The notes under the pieces were generated by a model. The model saw only the letters and a program-made list of their open reading frames with translations. It had not been told where the DNA came from and made no database searches. Shown one piece after another: positions 14,627-23,055 of a DNA stretch of 37,419 nt. Within the stretch, counting starts at the first letter, position 1; each line of letters begins with the position of its first letter. The stretch spans positions 1-37,419 of the forward strand of contig JAFAUH010000171.1 of the NCBI GenBank assembly GCA_019243445.1. Reading direction: 5' to 3'. Made by a program: the position numbers and the translations under genes. The DNA comes from Streptomycetaceae bacterium (GTDB lineage Bacteria; Actinomycetota; Actinomycetes; Streptomycetales; Streptomycetaceae).

Positions 14627-15334
14627 CTACGTCGGCAGCCCCGTCAATGCTTCCTTCAGCAGGCGCTCCGCAAGGGCTCCGGCCGAAGCGGGGTTCTGTC
14701 CGGTGTACAGGTTGCGGTCCACCACCGTGTACGGCTTCCAGATCTCGCCGCGGGTGAAGTCGACGCCCAAGTCCTTCAGTTCGTCCTCCAGCAGCCACCG
14801 AGCCCTGGGGGCCAGTCCGACGGCCTCTTCCTCGTCGTTGGTGAAGGCCGTGAGCCGGTAGCCGGCGAAGGGCGAGACACCGTGCATCCTGGTGGCCAGC
14901 ATCGCGGCCGGGGCGTGGCAGACGACGGCGAGCGGTTTGCCCGAGGCGAGCGCCGCGGTCAGCAGCCGTCCCGCGTCGGCGTTGACGCACAGGTCCTCCA
15001 TCGGACCGTGGCCGCCGGGGAAGTAGACGGCGCCGTAGTCTTCCAGGCGGGCGTCCGACAGGCGGATCGGCCGCCGCATCTCCTCCGCGGAGCGGATGAT
15101 GCGCTCCAGGTCGAGGGCGATCTCGGCACTGCCTGCCATCTCGGGGCGCAGGCTCATCATGTCCACGTGAGGGACCACGCCACCGGGAGTGGCCACCACG
15201 ATCCGGTGGCCGGCTTCTGTGAGCGCCTTGTACGGGGCCGCGAACTCCTCGGCCCAGTAACCGGTTGCGTATCTGGTGCCGTCCTTGAGCGTCCAGTACG
15301 CGGCTCCGGTCATCACGAACAACAGCTTCGCCAT
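14627..15334 (-). CDS. DJ-1/PfpI-family class I glutamine-amidotransferase-like protein
   Basis: This 235-residue protein of the Hsp31/PfpI type starts at ATG 15334; ATG 15346 in MCSLMAK is an alternative, and GAGAGAGG lies upstream. Segments include KLLFVMTGA, GYWAEEFAAPY, IVVATPGG, AVYFPGGHG and the nucleophile elbow AVVCHAPA with Cys at residue 139. Family members act as glyoxalases/deglycases, chaperones or amidases. The GYWAEE acid and the PGGHG loop are typical of the glyoxalase III/Hsp31-like branch. It is monocistronic, with strong hairpins on both sides. A role in detoxifying reactive carbonyls is likely but not provable from sequence. Confidence 0.88.
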   Translation of the reverse strand: MAKLLFVMTGAAYWTLKDGTRYATGYWAEEFAAPYKALTEAGHRIVVATPGGVVPHVDMMSLRPEMAGSAEIALDLERIIRSAEEMRRPIRLSDARLEDYGAVYFPGGHGPMEDLCVNADAGRLLTAALASGKPLAVVCHAPAAMLATRMHGVSPFAGYRLTAFTNDEEEAVGLAPRARWLLEDELKDLGVDFTRGEIWKPYTVVDRNLYTGQNPASAGALAERLLKEALTGLPT

Positions 15335-15512
15335 CAGGGAGCACATCCTCTCTCTCCGCCGACGCGACTGGGAGCAACTTGCGCCAATTGCCACCCTATG
15401 CCGGTATTCGAGCAGGAGCATGCGGACGGCTGCCCGTAACGGCCGCCACACCACCACGCCGCCGAAACCGCTGACCACCGTCGGCGATGCTCGGGGCCGC
15501 CCACGACGGATT

Positions 15513-15557
15513 CAGTGCCCGGGCGGCGACACTTTGAGAGACGCCGCCCGGGCACTG
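15513..15557 (-). terminator. perfect 16-bp stem-loop terminator
   Basis: Arms at 15513-15528 and 15542-15557 are exact complements (core CAGTGCCCGGGCGGCG), with a 13-base loop. It lies 45 bases beyond the stop of the PPOX gene on the minus strand and upstream of the DJ-1-like gene. It is the strongest hairpin in this part of the window. Confidence 0.75.
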
Positions 15558-15601
15558 GTATGCCTGCCTCACCAGGGCAAAGACCTTTCAGCGGCAAGTA
15601 A

Positions 15602-16042
15602 TTAGGCAGTGACGTTCACGATTTTCGGTTTCGGTGTATCCACGTTACCCATGGCCCGCTCGATCGTGATCTCGATAACCACTCGCTCGGGGTTCGGAGT
15701 TGGTGTCCGGCCATATCTTTCGCTGTAGCGCGCTACGGCATCGGCGACATCATCGGGATGCGTGCGGACTTTCGCTGTGCCCTCCAGAGTGGCCCAGCGC
15801 CCTCTGTCGACTTGGCAGACGGCTACACGGGCCTGACCGGATGGCGCAGCCAGGATGTTGGCGACTTTCTTACTGGATTTGCGAGTGATAACCCGAGCGA
15901 TGCCAGCGTCAACGTCAACGGTGACACCGACGGGAACAACATGTGGGCTGCCATCAGGACGCACCGTCGTCAGCGTGCACAAGTGGTACTCGCGCCAAAA
16001 CTCCAGGTAGCTATCGGCTTGGTCACGCATCGCAGCAGACAT
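15602..16042 (-). CDS. PPOX-class F420/flavin-dependent oxidoreductase-like protein
   Basis: This 146-residue split-barrel protein starts at MSAAMRDQADSYLEF. YHLCTLTTVRPDGSPHVVPV is the characteristic first barrel segment of pyridoxamine-5'-phosphate-oxidase-like proteins. VITRKSSKKVANI and RWATLEGTAKV follow, as in actinobacterial F420-binding members. These proteins reduce or bind small molecules with F420 or a flavin. No good ribosome site was seen before ATG 16042; a start at 16030 is possible. The codon use is less GC-rich than that of neighbouring genes, which hints at a different origin for this gene and the stretch upstream of it. Confidence 0.82.
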   Translation of the reverse strand: MSAAMRDQADSYLEFWREYHLCTLTTVRPDGSPHVVPVGVTVDVDAGIARVITRKSSKKVANILAAPSGQARVAVCQVDRGRWATLEGTAKVRTHPDDVADAVARYSERYGRTPTPNPERVVIEITIERAMGNVDTPKPKIVNVTA

Positions 16043-16639
16043 GGCTGAAAGGGTAACGGCAAGCGATGCCCGATGCCCGCACTGCCCTGAAGTGACCGCT
16101 ATCACGTTCGCCCCACACGCATCGGCTGGGGTGATTTGCCCCAACTATTCATCAGATGTCCCGGCGTTCCACAGTGGAAGATCTCAGGTCGATAACATTC
16201 TTGCGCGTCAATGGAAGCCGATTGAAGCGCACGCGTCAGTTTTGGAAGTGCCAGTTCAGGGGCGTGATCCGCAATTGCAGTGACCGATTTGGCATATTTC
16301 ATCATTCCGCTGGCGGCGGCTCGTTGCGCAGTTACAGCGTCGATTTCAGGCCATTCCCCTCCCCGCGCTTGACGTAATGTCAATATTCGAGAAAGTTCCC
16401 GGAGGCTCTGCCGAGGCCGCTCGACCGCGTTTCGTTGCTCATGTGCGCCTTTGATCTTGGCGCGGTGGGGAGGCGTGAACGCATATGCGTGCGGCCCGTT
16501 TATGGCGCTGCTCAGCGGAAAATAACGGGGTCGTCTCTCGATGCCCGTGATCGCTTTCGCGCTCGTCGTGCCGTACGGGAAGTAAACATTGTCGGCTCGG
16601 GCGCGGCTGTTGCCCGAGCCGGTGTGAAGGGGATTACTG
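16043..16639. other. 597-bp lower-GC stretch without a confident gene
   Basis: The base composition drops visibly here. On the minus strand a frame from about 16470 down to 16102 encodes a plausible helical sequence (for example LRELSRILTLRQARGGEW), but it lacks a start codon with a ribosome site. It may be a decayed gene. A dyad TTGAC-N5-GTCAA lies at 16369-16383. The 3' end holds the leader of the ImmA-like operon with a hairpin at 16593-16621. Confidence 0.4.
16593..16621 (+). promoter_or_regulatory. leader hairpin upstream of the ImmA/IrrE-like gene
   Basis: Ten-base perfect arms (CGGCTCGGGC and complement) flank a 9-base loop, ending 18 bases before ATG 16640. In that position the hairpin could block the ribosome site, attenuate transcription or be an operator. 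It could also be the terminator of an unseen upstream transcript. Confidence 0.45.
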
Positions 16640-17305
16640 ATGTGGCCGGGAAGACGTGACCACGGCGTGGCGGAATCCACAGTGCCTGCGCAGAGCAGCG
16701 TGAGGCGTCGGAGGTTGAGGCGCTGGCGTACCGCTGAGAAGCGGACGGTGAAGAGAGATCTACATCGTTGGTTGCGGCACGAGCTTCGAGACCTTGGCAT
16801 ACAGCCTCCGCTGGATGTGGAAGAGCTGTGCCGGGCACTTGGCGAGAGGCGGGGGCGTCCGATCGTCCTTCGGCCCTCCCCGCTGGAGAAGCCGGGGCCG
16901 TCGGGGATGTGGATCGATATGCACCACATGGACGTAATCCTCTACCAGCAGGAGACGACGCGCCTGCACCAAGAACACATCATCCTGCATGAAGTGGGCC
17001 ACATCCTTGTAGCCGAGGACGAGCAGGCTGACGCAGAGCAAGCCGACGAGGAGCAGGAGGCTGCGGACGACTACGACGACTGCGTCGAGGACTGGGCCGC
17101 CTTGGTCCCTGCGTTGGACCCCGCGCTGGTCCGCCGGGTGGCCCGGCGCTGCTCGTACAACGACGGCGAGGAATGCGAAGTGGAACTTGCGGCCACGATC
17201 ATCTTGGAGTGGTCCTCGGTGATGGACCGCCTCACCCCGGCGTCAGACCACCCCGCGCTCCATCGCGTTCAGTCCGCTATCGGTGACCGGCGAGGGTGGC
17301 TGTAA
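16640..17305 (+). CDS. ImmA/IrrE-like metallopeptidase family protein
   Basis: This 221-residue protein has the zinc-peptidase motif HEVGH at residues 117-121, in HIILHEVGHIL. It is preceded by RPIVLRPSPLE and by an N-terminal segment (LRHELRDLGIQPPLDVEELC) typical of the actinobacterial group annotated as toxin component or ImmA/IrrE. Family members cleave repressors in response to stress or phage signals. A run of Glu/Asp/Gln after the motif separates it from the C-terminal part. The ATG at 16640 has AAGGGG upstream. GTG 16748 is an alternative that would remove an Arg-rich leader. It overlaps the membrane-protein gene by 10 bases. The XRE regulator at the end of this locus is a candidate cleavage target. 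Confidence 0.82.
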   Translation: MWPGRRDHGVAESTVPAQSSVRRRRLRRWRTAEKRTVKRDLHRWLRHELRDLGIQPPLDVEELCRALGERRGRPIVLRPSPLEKPGPSGMWIDMHHMDVILYQQETTRLHQEHIILHEVGHILVAEDEQADAEQADEEQEAADDYDDCVEDWAALVPALDPALVRRVARRCSYNDGEECEVELAATIILEWSSVMDRLTPASDHPALHRVQSAIGDRRGWL

Positions 17306-18423
17306 CCGTGATTGAGCTGGTTTTTCTGTGCATCACGGCTGCTGTCATATGGAAGCTGTATCAGTGGTCGCGAGCCCCTCATGACGCGCCTCTTCGTTCC
17401 GTCACGCTGTGCCTGTTGAGTGCCGCGCTGTCCTACCCTCTGGCCATGCCCAGCGGCGCGGCGGTCGTCGATGCCGTGGCCGGGAACGGGACAGCGAAGC
17501 TGCTCCAAAACGTGCTGCTCCTGCTCACGGTCTACTTCTTGACGTGCTTCTACCTGTACTCGGCCGATGAACAGGCCGGACGCCGCCGGGCTCGGCGAGA
17601 AGCCGTCGTCGTCGCCATCGTGGCAGTGGCTATCACCATGGCCATGGAGTCGGTTCCCCACGACGTCTTCGCCAGTTCCTTCGCGACAGCGGACATGAAA
17701 ATTCCGCAGATCGCCTTCTTCTACGGCTGCGCCGGCCTGTATCTCATGTACGCCCTGGGCGTCGCCGGGCGGTGGACTTTCCTCTACGCCCGCATGTCAC
17801 GGCGCCCGCACGCCACGGGTCTGTGGATGGCCGCTATCGGTCTCAGCGCGATGGCAGTGGCCTGTGCCGTTCGCGCGGTCATGGTCGCCATCCGGTGGAG
17901 GGGCGGGGCCGTACCGCAGGCGCTCACAGCGGGTGTGGCATTCCTGCTGATGGTCTCCATCCTGCTCTTCGTCGCGGGCGTCACGTATCCCGGGGCCCGC
18001 GCCAGGGTCGCCTCCCTGAGGCTCTGGCTCCGGCACCGCCGTGACTACCGTCGGCTTGCCCCGCTATGGCAACTGCTCTCACAGGCGTACCCCGGGAACG
18101 TACTGAGGCCGGCTTCCGCGACGCTTCGGGACCGCTGGCGAGCACGCGGCGTGCACCGGCGTTACCACCGGCGGATAGTGGAGTGCCGTGACGGACTGGT
18201 CGATATCAGCCCCTATCTGGTCGACAATGCCGAGGACACCGAGGCCCTCGACCTCGAACCCGCTGAACTGGCCAAGCGCCTGCGCCAGGCCGTCAGCACG
18301 ATCGGAAAGGATGCCCTTATGACACGTCAGGCAGTGCCGCTGGCGATGCCCGAGGGCGACGACCGAGAAGCGGATGTCCGGCAGCTGATCGCGGTGGCGG
18401 ACGCCCTGCGTCTTTCCGCGTGA
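17296..18423 (+). CDS. MAB_1171c-type multispan membrane protein
   Basis: This 375-residue protein starts at GTG 17296, overlapping the ImmA-like gene; GTG 17308 is an alternative. The first 230 residues contain about seven hydrophobic segments, for example VIELVFLCITAAVIW, LLQNVLLLLTVYFLTCFYL and AFLLMVSILLFVAGVTY. The remaining 145 residues are soluble and contain PLWQLLSQAYPG and RRYHRRIVECRDGLVDI, the conserved C-terminal domain of the MAB_1171c family. The role of the family is not known; it is often labelled a transporter without proof. In many Streptomyces it directly follows an ImmA/IrrE-like gene, as here, so the pair probably works together, perhaps as a membrane sensor and its protease. 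Confidence 0.82.
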   Translation: MAVTVIELVFLCITAAVIWKLYQWSRAPHDAPLRSVTLCLLSAALSYPLAMPSGAAVVDAVAGNGTAKLLQNVLLLLTVYFLTCFYLYSADEQAGRRRARREAVVVAIVAVAITMAMESVPHDVFASSFATADMKIPQIAFFYGCAGLYLMYALGVAGRWTFLYARMSRRPHATGLWMAAIGLSAMAVACAVRAVMVAIRWRGGAVPQALTAGVAFLLMVSILLFVAGVTYPGARARVASLRLWLRHRRDYRRLAPLWQLLSQAYPGNVLRPASATLRDRWRARGVHRRYHRRIVECRDGLVDISPYLVDNAEDTEALDLEPAELAKRLRQAVSTIGKDALMTRQAVPLAMPEGDDREADVRQLIAVADALRLSA

Positions 18424-18454
18424 CCGCCGAAGAACCGAAGGACAGGGAGACGAG

Positions 18455-19645
18455 ATGCTGATCACCGCTGGCCGAGTCCTTGTCGGCTCCGGGAGGTATC
18501 TGGACGACGGCGCGGTCCTCATCAACGGTGACTCGATCACCGCGGTGGGACCGCGAGCGCAGATCGTGGAGCAGGCCGGCTCGGACGTGGCGCCCCTCGC
18601 GTTCCCCGAAGCAACGGTCGTGCCCGGTCTCATCGACGCCCACGTCCACCTCATCTTCGACGCAGGCGCGGATCCTGTGGCCACGCTCCAGGAGTTGAGT
18701 GACGGTGCCCTGCTCCAAAGCATGCGCCGCCGTGCGGAGCAGCTCCTCGGCAGTGGCGTGACGACGGTGCGTGACCTGGGAGACCGCAACGGCCTCGCGC
18801 TGCGGCTGGACGCCGAAATCGCCAACGGCAGTACGCCGGGGCCGCGGATCGTGGCTGCGGGCACGCCCGCGACGCCACCCGGAGGCCACTGCTACTTCCT
18901 CGGAGGCGAGGTCAGCGGGGAAGCCGAGGTTCGCGACCTGGTGCGGCGCAACCTCACGGCCGGTGCGACTGTGATCAAAGTGATGGCGACCGGAGGCGGC
19001 CTGACCAAGGACGGGCCGAAGAGCTGGCAAAGCCAGTTCACGCTGGAGGAACTCCAGGCCCTGGTGGACGAGGCGCATCAGGCCGGTGTGCCGGTGGCCG
19101 CCCACGCACATGGTGCGGACGGCATCACTGCGGCGGTGGACGCGGGCGTGGACACGATCGAACACTGCACGTGGATGACCAGCGACGGCTTCGACCTACG
19201 GCGGGACGTCCTGAAGCGGATCATCGACCAGGGCATCGCCGTCTGCCCCGGCGTGAGCCCCCACTGGCGGATGCTTCCCCGTGTCTTCGGTGAGGAGCAG
19301 GCCGCGGTGATGTTCGCTCTCGTACGGCAGATGGCGGAGGCAGGCGCCAAGATCATTGCCGGAACCGACGCCGGAGTCCAGCGTGCGGGGTTCGACGGGC
19401 TGGTGCCGGCTCTGTCGTTCTATGCGCACCTTGGCCTGGCGAACGCCAAGATCATCGATATGGCGACCGCCGATGCGGCAAGCGCGCTGGGACTGGGCGA
19501 GACGACAGGCCGGATCGCTCCCGGGTTCCGAGCGGATCTGCTAGTGATCGACGGAGATCCCCTCGAGGACCTCGACGCGTTGAAGGCGGTCCGGATGGTG
19601 GTCGCCGCGGGCCTGCGTCATGAGCCGAGCGAGACGGCCGCATAG
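18455..19645 (+). CDS. metal-dependent amidohydrolase (imidazolonepropionase-like)
   Basis: This 396-residue TIM-barrel hydrolase has all the metal-site residues in order: H63 and H65 in DAHVHL, the bridging lysine K175 in VIKVMATGGG, a His in AAHAHG (217/219), H237 in IEHCTW, and D305 in GTDAG. The family cleaves amide or cyclic amide bonds, in some cases Xaa-Pro dipeptides or mycotoxins. ATG 18455 is preceded by AGGGAGA. It is 31 bases downstream of the membrane-protein gene and likely in the same operon, and convergent with the XRE gene. No signal peptide is seen, so the enzyme is cytoplasmic. Confidence 0.9.
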   Translation: MLITAGRVLVGSGRYLDDGAVLINGDSITAVGPRAQIVEQAGSDVAPLAFPEATVVPGLIDAHVHLIFDAGADPVATLQELSDGALLQSMRRRAEQLLGSGVTTVRDLGDRNGLALRLDAEIANGSTPGPRIVAAGTPATPPGGHCYFLGGEVSGEAEVRDLVRRNLTAGATVIKVMATGGGLTKDGPKSWQSQFTLEELQALVDEAHQAGVPVAAHAHGADGITAAVDAGVDTIEHCTWMTSDGFDLRRDVLKRIIDQGIAVCPGVSPHWRMLPRVFGEEQAAVMFALVRQMAEAGAKIIAGTDAGVQRAGFDGLVPALSFYAHLGLANAKIIDMATADAASALGLGETTGRIAPGFRADLLVIDGDPLEDLDALKAVRMVVAAGLRHEPSETAA

Positions 19646-19675
19646 CAGTAACGCCGCACAACGGTAGCGGACTAT

Positions 19676-19713
19676 CGCCCTGTCCGGGGCTTTCCAGGGG
19701 TGCGGACGGGGCG
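19676..19713. terminator. bidirectional stem-loop between convergent genes
   Basis: Arms CGCCCTGTCC (19676-19685) and GGACGGGGCG (19704-19713) pair over 10 positions with one G-U, leaving an 18-base loop. It sits exactly between the amidohydrolase stop (19645) and the XRE stop (19714). Confidence 0.6.
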
Positions 19714-20577
19714 CTATGCGTTCGCCTCTGGTTCTTTCTCTTCCAGCTCCGTGATCAGGTCGTTGACGAACTCCAGGACGCTGATCGGCAGACCTTCAGG
19801 CCCCATACCGCGGCCCGTGATCCGGCTCACCTTGCCTTTCCTCGCCGCCGACAGGAGCCGGAGGCCCTCGTAGACCTGGCGGGCCACGGCATCGTCCGGC
19901 TGGAAGTACATCGGGGACACGGCGAAGAAGGCGGCTAGGCCCTCAAGAACGACAGGCGAGGCGGTTTCCACGACGCCGGTCCGCAGATGCCGGATGCCCT
20001 CCTGAGAGATGACCTGCGCTCCGGCATGGGCGTTGACCGCGTCGGCGATCTTCGTATCCGAGGGCGGAGCCTGGTCATCACCGGGATAAGAGTGCTCCAG
20101 CAGATAGGTGATCTTCTCGGCGAGGGTCGTAGGAACCTTGGAGCGCCGTTCGGGCACCTGTCGGCCGAAGGACCTCTCCTGCGCCGCCAGCAGCTTCTCG
20201 GCACTGACTCCGTACGCCTGCGCCAGCGGCTGAACGTACTTCGGGTCCAGGCGGCGGACCCCGCGCTCCGCGTTGCTCACCGGGGCATGGCTGCGCGTAC
20301 CGATGATCGCGCCGGTCTCCTTCTGGTACAGGCCGGCATCGGCACGCAGGTCCGCCAGGTCGGGGAGTCCGTGCCGGGGGAACAGTTCATCCAGTTGCTT
20401 GCCCAGCACTTTGGCGAGCGCCGGGAGTTTCTCCGCGTCGGGCTGCTTCTTGCCGTTCTCCCAGTTCGCCACGGCAGCGTCGGAGACTCCTACAGCCCGC
20501 CCTACGTCGAGCTGGGAGAGTTCCGCCGCACGGCGCACCCGCCTGATACGGCGGCCGTCGACGTGGCGCGCAGGCAT
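19714..20577 (-). CDS. XRE-family transcriptional regulator with repeated helix-turn-helix regions
   Basis: This 287-residue protein starts at ATG 20577, with GGAGGG upstream. The first 60 residues form a Cro/C1-type HTH (RAAELSQLDVGRAVGVSDAAVANWENGKK, abbreviated here as its core VGVSDAAVANWENG). A second HTH-like unit follows (LYQKETGAIIGTRSHAP and RRLDPKYVQPLAQAYGVS). A third region (LAEKITYLLEHSYPG to GIRHLRTG) resembles the HTH of Streptomyces regulators that control nearby operons. It probably represses its own promoter and that of the flanking genes. It faces the ImmA/MAB_1171c/amidohydrolase operon and diverges from the SpaA-like gene. Control by cleavage by the ImmA-like protein is an attractive idea but unproven. 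Confidence 0.85.
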   Translation of the reverse strand: MPARHVDGRRIRRVRRAAELSQLDVGRAVGVSDAAVANWENGKKQPDAEKLPALAKVLGKQLDELFPRHGLPDLADLRADAGLYQKETGAIIGTRSHAPVSNAERGVRRLDPKYVQPLAQAYGVSAEKLLAAQERSFGRQVPERRSKVPTTLAEKITYLLEHSYPGDDQAPPSDTKIADAVNAHAGAQVISQEGIRHLRTGVVETASPVVLEGLAAFFAVSPMYFQPDDAVARQVYEGLRLLSAARKGKVSRITGRGMGPEGLPISVLEFVNDLITELEEKEPEANA

Positions 20578-20827
20578 AGCAACACCCTCCGGATGCGTAG
20601 AGTTCGGTAAACCTACTTTAGCCACTTGTGCGGGCGTGCAGGGATAGATAACCTAACTACGGAAAGCCGATCGGGTGGCGTAAGCCTGGCTACCTGGTCT
20701 TTTGCTGACCTGCCCAACTCAAAGATTCATCGCACCCATGAGGCGCGAGACACCCGGACCCGGCCAGCTCATGGCCTGAGAAACCCGCTGGCTGGGCCCG
20801 GCATCATCCCCAACTCTGGAGACACAC
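20578..20827. promoter_or_regulatory. divergent promoter region between XRE and SpaA-like genes
   Basis: This 250-bp, AT-richer interval holds the start regions of two divergent genes. Read on the minus strand, it has two related elements, GTAGGTTTACC near 20610 and TTAGGTTATC near 20650, about 40 bases apart. They could be operators for the XRE protein. GGAG at 20816-20819 serves the + strand gene. Confidence 0.4.
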
Positions 20828-22102
20828 ATGAGTGTGGCATCACATGCCGCTTCTTCCCAACCCGCTTCCCCGTCCGCCCGTCGGTTCCGGCGTTCGCTAC
20901 TCGCTGCGTCAGCGGTGACGCTCGGCGCCGGCCTGCTGCTCGCGCCAAGCGCGAGCGCGGCAGACCAGTGGGGCCCGGGATATGCGATCCCGGACAGCCA
21001 CGGCACCCGGGGCGCCTCGCACATCGGTGCGTACGGCCAGCCCGGAAGTTTGTTCCAGCACACCACCGGTCACGGCTACTGCGCCGACCCCACTTTGACC
21101 GGCCCTGAGTCCGGCGGTCACTACGGTCCGGTCACCAGCTTCGCGTCCTGGACCTCGCGGGCGACCGGCAAGCCGGCCAGTCAGCAGGACATCGCCCGCG
21201 CCTCATACGTGCTCTCGCGCTACGGCGACACCACCGACGATGTCCAAGCCGCGGCCGTGGACGCGGATGTGTACACCTACCTGAACGAGGGCAGCACCTA
21301 TGCCCTGCCGGGCGGTCAGCGCGCGCTGCAGCGCCTGGCCTACCCGGGCGTGTCTGCTGCGGCGAAGACGAAGGCCGCCGCGTACCTGGCCGAGGCCGCG
21401 CGGTTCGCCGGCCCGTACACGGTGCACCTCAGCCCGGACGGTCCGCTCACGCTGGGGCAGAAGACCTGGTACACCCTCGATGTCACCTCGGCCGCCGGCT
21501 ACAAGGTTCCCGGCGTGAAGCTGGACCTGAGTGCCGCGTTGGGTTCGCAGTCACGGTCGATCAGCGAGACCACCGGTGCTGACGGCACAGCCCGCGCCTA
21601 CCTCTTCCCCCAGCAGCCCGGCACCGTCACCTTCGCCGTCCGCGCCGCCTCACTGCCCGCGACGAGCCTGTGGGCGCAGATCCCGGCCAATTCCGGTGCC
21701 CAGCGCATAGTGCTCGCCGGCGGCACCTCCACCGCCCAGGCCCAGGTGAACATCAGAGTCACTGCGGCTCAGGGCGGTCTGAAGGTGATCAAGACGGCAA
21801 GCGATACGGGCAAGCCGCTGGGCGGCGTGGAGTTCGCGGTGCGGAACAAGGACGGCGAGACGGTCGCCACCGGCACCACGAACGCCGAGGGCGTCTGGCA
21901 GGCCGCCGGTCTGCCGGCGGGTACGTACACGCTCCACGAGGTCGAGGCGGCCGACGGCTACCAACTGGCCTCCGATCAGCGCGTGGTGGTCACCGGCGAC
22001 AAGTCCACCACGGTCGCCGTGCGGGACGCGAGGATCCCGGCACCCGCTGTGCCCCGGCCGCGGCTGGTGAGGATCAAGGTGCTGCCGCAGACCGGCGCCT
22101 GA
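20828..22102 (+). CDS. secreted SpaA-domain surface protein ending in LPQTGA
   Basis: This 424-residue protein has an Arg-rich N-terminus and hydrophobic core (RRFRRSLLAASAVTLGAG) with a likely signal-peptidase site after SASA, near residue 44. The first mature domain contains GYCADPTLTGPESGGHYG and QAAAVDADVYTYL, as in actinobacterial thioester/surface proteins. Residues 316-405 form a SpaA-like prealbumin domain: GGLKVIKTASDTGKPLGGV gives the isopeptide Lys region, and YTLHEVEAADGY supplies the Glu. The C-terminus is KVLPQTGA and then stop. It is a sortase motif without the hydrophobic segment and basic tail that normally hold the substrate in the membrane. The sortase gene follows after a hairpin. 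ATG 20828 has GGAG upstream. Confidence 0.85.
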   Translation: MSVASHAASSQPASPSARRFRRSLLAASAVTLGAGLLLAPSASAADQWGPGYAIPDSHGTRGASHIGAYGQPGSLFQHTTGHGYCADPTLTGPESGGHYGPVTSFASWTSRATGKPASQQDIARASYVLSRYGDTTDDVQAAAVDADVYTYLNEGSTYALPGGQRALQRLAYPGVSAAAKTKAAAYLAEAARFAGPYTVHLSPDGPLTLGQKTWYTLDVTSAAGYKVPGVKLDLSAALGSQSRSISETTGADGTARAYLFPQQPGTVTFAVRAASLPATSLWAQIPANSGAQRIVLAGGTSTAQAQVNIRVTAAQGGLKVIKTASDTGKPLGGVEFAVRNKDGETVATGTTNAEGVWQAAGLPAGTYTLHEVEAADGYQLASDQRVVVTGDKSTTVAVRDARIPAPAVPRPRLVRIKVLPQTGA

Positions 22103-22154
22103 TGCCACCCGCGTCGGTAGGCGGCGCCTGACACCGCCCGCTGGGCGTGAAACC

Positions 22155-22192
22155 GCACGGGGCGGGGCCTTGAGCTGGTCCCCGCCCCGTGC
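22155..22192 (+). terminator. perfect 13-bp stem-loop between the SpaA-like gene and the sortase gene
   Basis: Arms GCACGGGGCGGGG (22155-22167) and its exact complement (22180-22192) enclose a 12-base loop, 53 bases after the SpaA-like stop. It should terminate, or at least reduce, readthrough into the sortase gene. It also makes the GTG at 22189 an unlikely sortase start. Confidence 0.7.
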
Positions 22193-22230
22193 GTACCCCC
22201 TCATCACCCAACCTCACCCTGGATACACCC

Positions 22231-23055
22231 ATGCCTGAAACCTTCAACACCCCCGATGAAAACCCGAATCGGGGACACCAGACGCCGCTGCAGACATCGA
22301 CCGGCAGTCGGCAGCACGCACAGGCCGCCAACTGGTCGATCCGTCGCCGTGGCCTCCTCGCCATCGGCATCACCGCCGCCCTCGCCCTCTCCACCACCGC
22401 CCTGACGCTGACTCAGATCTCCGAGACGCCAAAGCCTCACGCAGCGACCTCGCCGACACAGTCCGTGTCTCTCCACGCAAGCCCGTCCCCGTACCCCTCC
22501 GGCACACCAACCCGCTCCAGTACGGCGCCCGGCAAGACCACTGATGCCCTGGCCGCCTGGGCCAATCACGACCCCGCAACTGGCAGGAGCGGCACGGTGT
22601 CGGGATCAGCAGGGCCCATCATCGACGTGGTGCGCATCCCGGCCCTCGGAGCGGGCTGGGCCCAGTCCGTCTACCAGGGCACCGGGCCTGAGCAACTGCG
22701 TTCCGGGCTCGGGCACTTCGACGGCACCGAAGTGGCCGGGCAGGTCGGCAACTTCGTCCTCGCCGGCCACCGCTCCGGCATTCCCGCACCTCCGCTGCGA
22801 GGTATCGACCGCATCAAACCAGGGGCTGCGATCATCGTGTCGACGCCGGAGCGGATCACCTACACGTACACCGTCACCAGCGTCTCCACGGTCGCCCCGA
22901 CCGACGTCGCCGTCACCGCCCAAGTCCCAGGCCAGCCCAGCGCCATGCCTACCAAGGCGATGCTGACGCTGATCACGTGCTGGCCGGCGGACGGCCACAG
23001 CAAGCGGGTGGTCGTCGAAGCCGCACTGGCCTCCTCCCGAGGCGGCCTGCAGTAA
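22231..23055 (+). CDS. class E-like sortase
   Basis: This 274-residue transpeptidase is anchored by one N-terminal helix (about residues 41-63, GLLAIGITAALALSTTALTL). A Ser/Thr/Pro-rich stalk follows, then the catalytic barrel. The triad is visible as H180 in LAGHRSG, C250 in TLITCWP, and R259 in HSKRVVV. Sortases cut between Thr and Gly of LPXTG/LAXTG and join the substrate to the cell wall. ATG 22231 is chosen because the upstream in-frame GTG lies in a terminator stem; the ribosome site is weak. Its likely substrate is the LPQTGA protein just upstream. Confidence 0.88.
   Translation: MPETFNTPDENPNRGHQTPLQTSTGSRQHAQAANWSIRRRGLLAIGITAALALSTTALTLTQISETPKPHAATSPTQSVSLHASPSPYPSGTPTRSSTAPGKTTDALAAWANHDPATGRSGTVSGSAGPIIDVVRIPALGAGWAQSVYQGTGPEQLRSGLGHFDGTEVAGQVGNFVLAGHRSGIPAPPLRGIDRIKPGAAIIVSTPERITYTYTVTSVSTVAPTDVAVTAQVPGQPSAMPTKAMLTLITCWPADGHSKRVVVEAALASSRGGLQ

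Noticed and set aside
22189-22230. GTG 22189 as sortase start
   Set aside because: The codon lies in the 3' arm of a 13-bp terminator-like stem.
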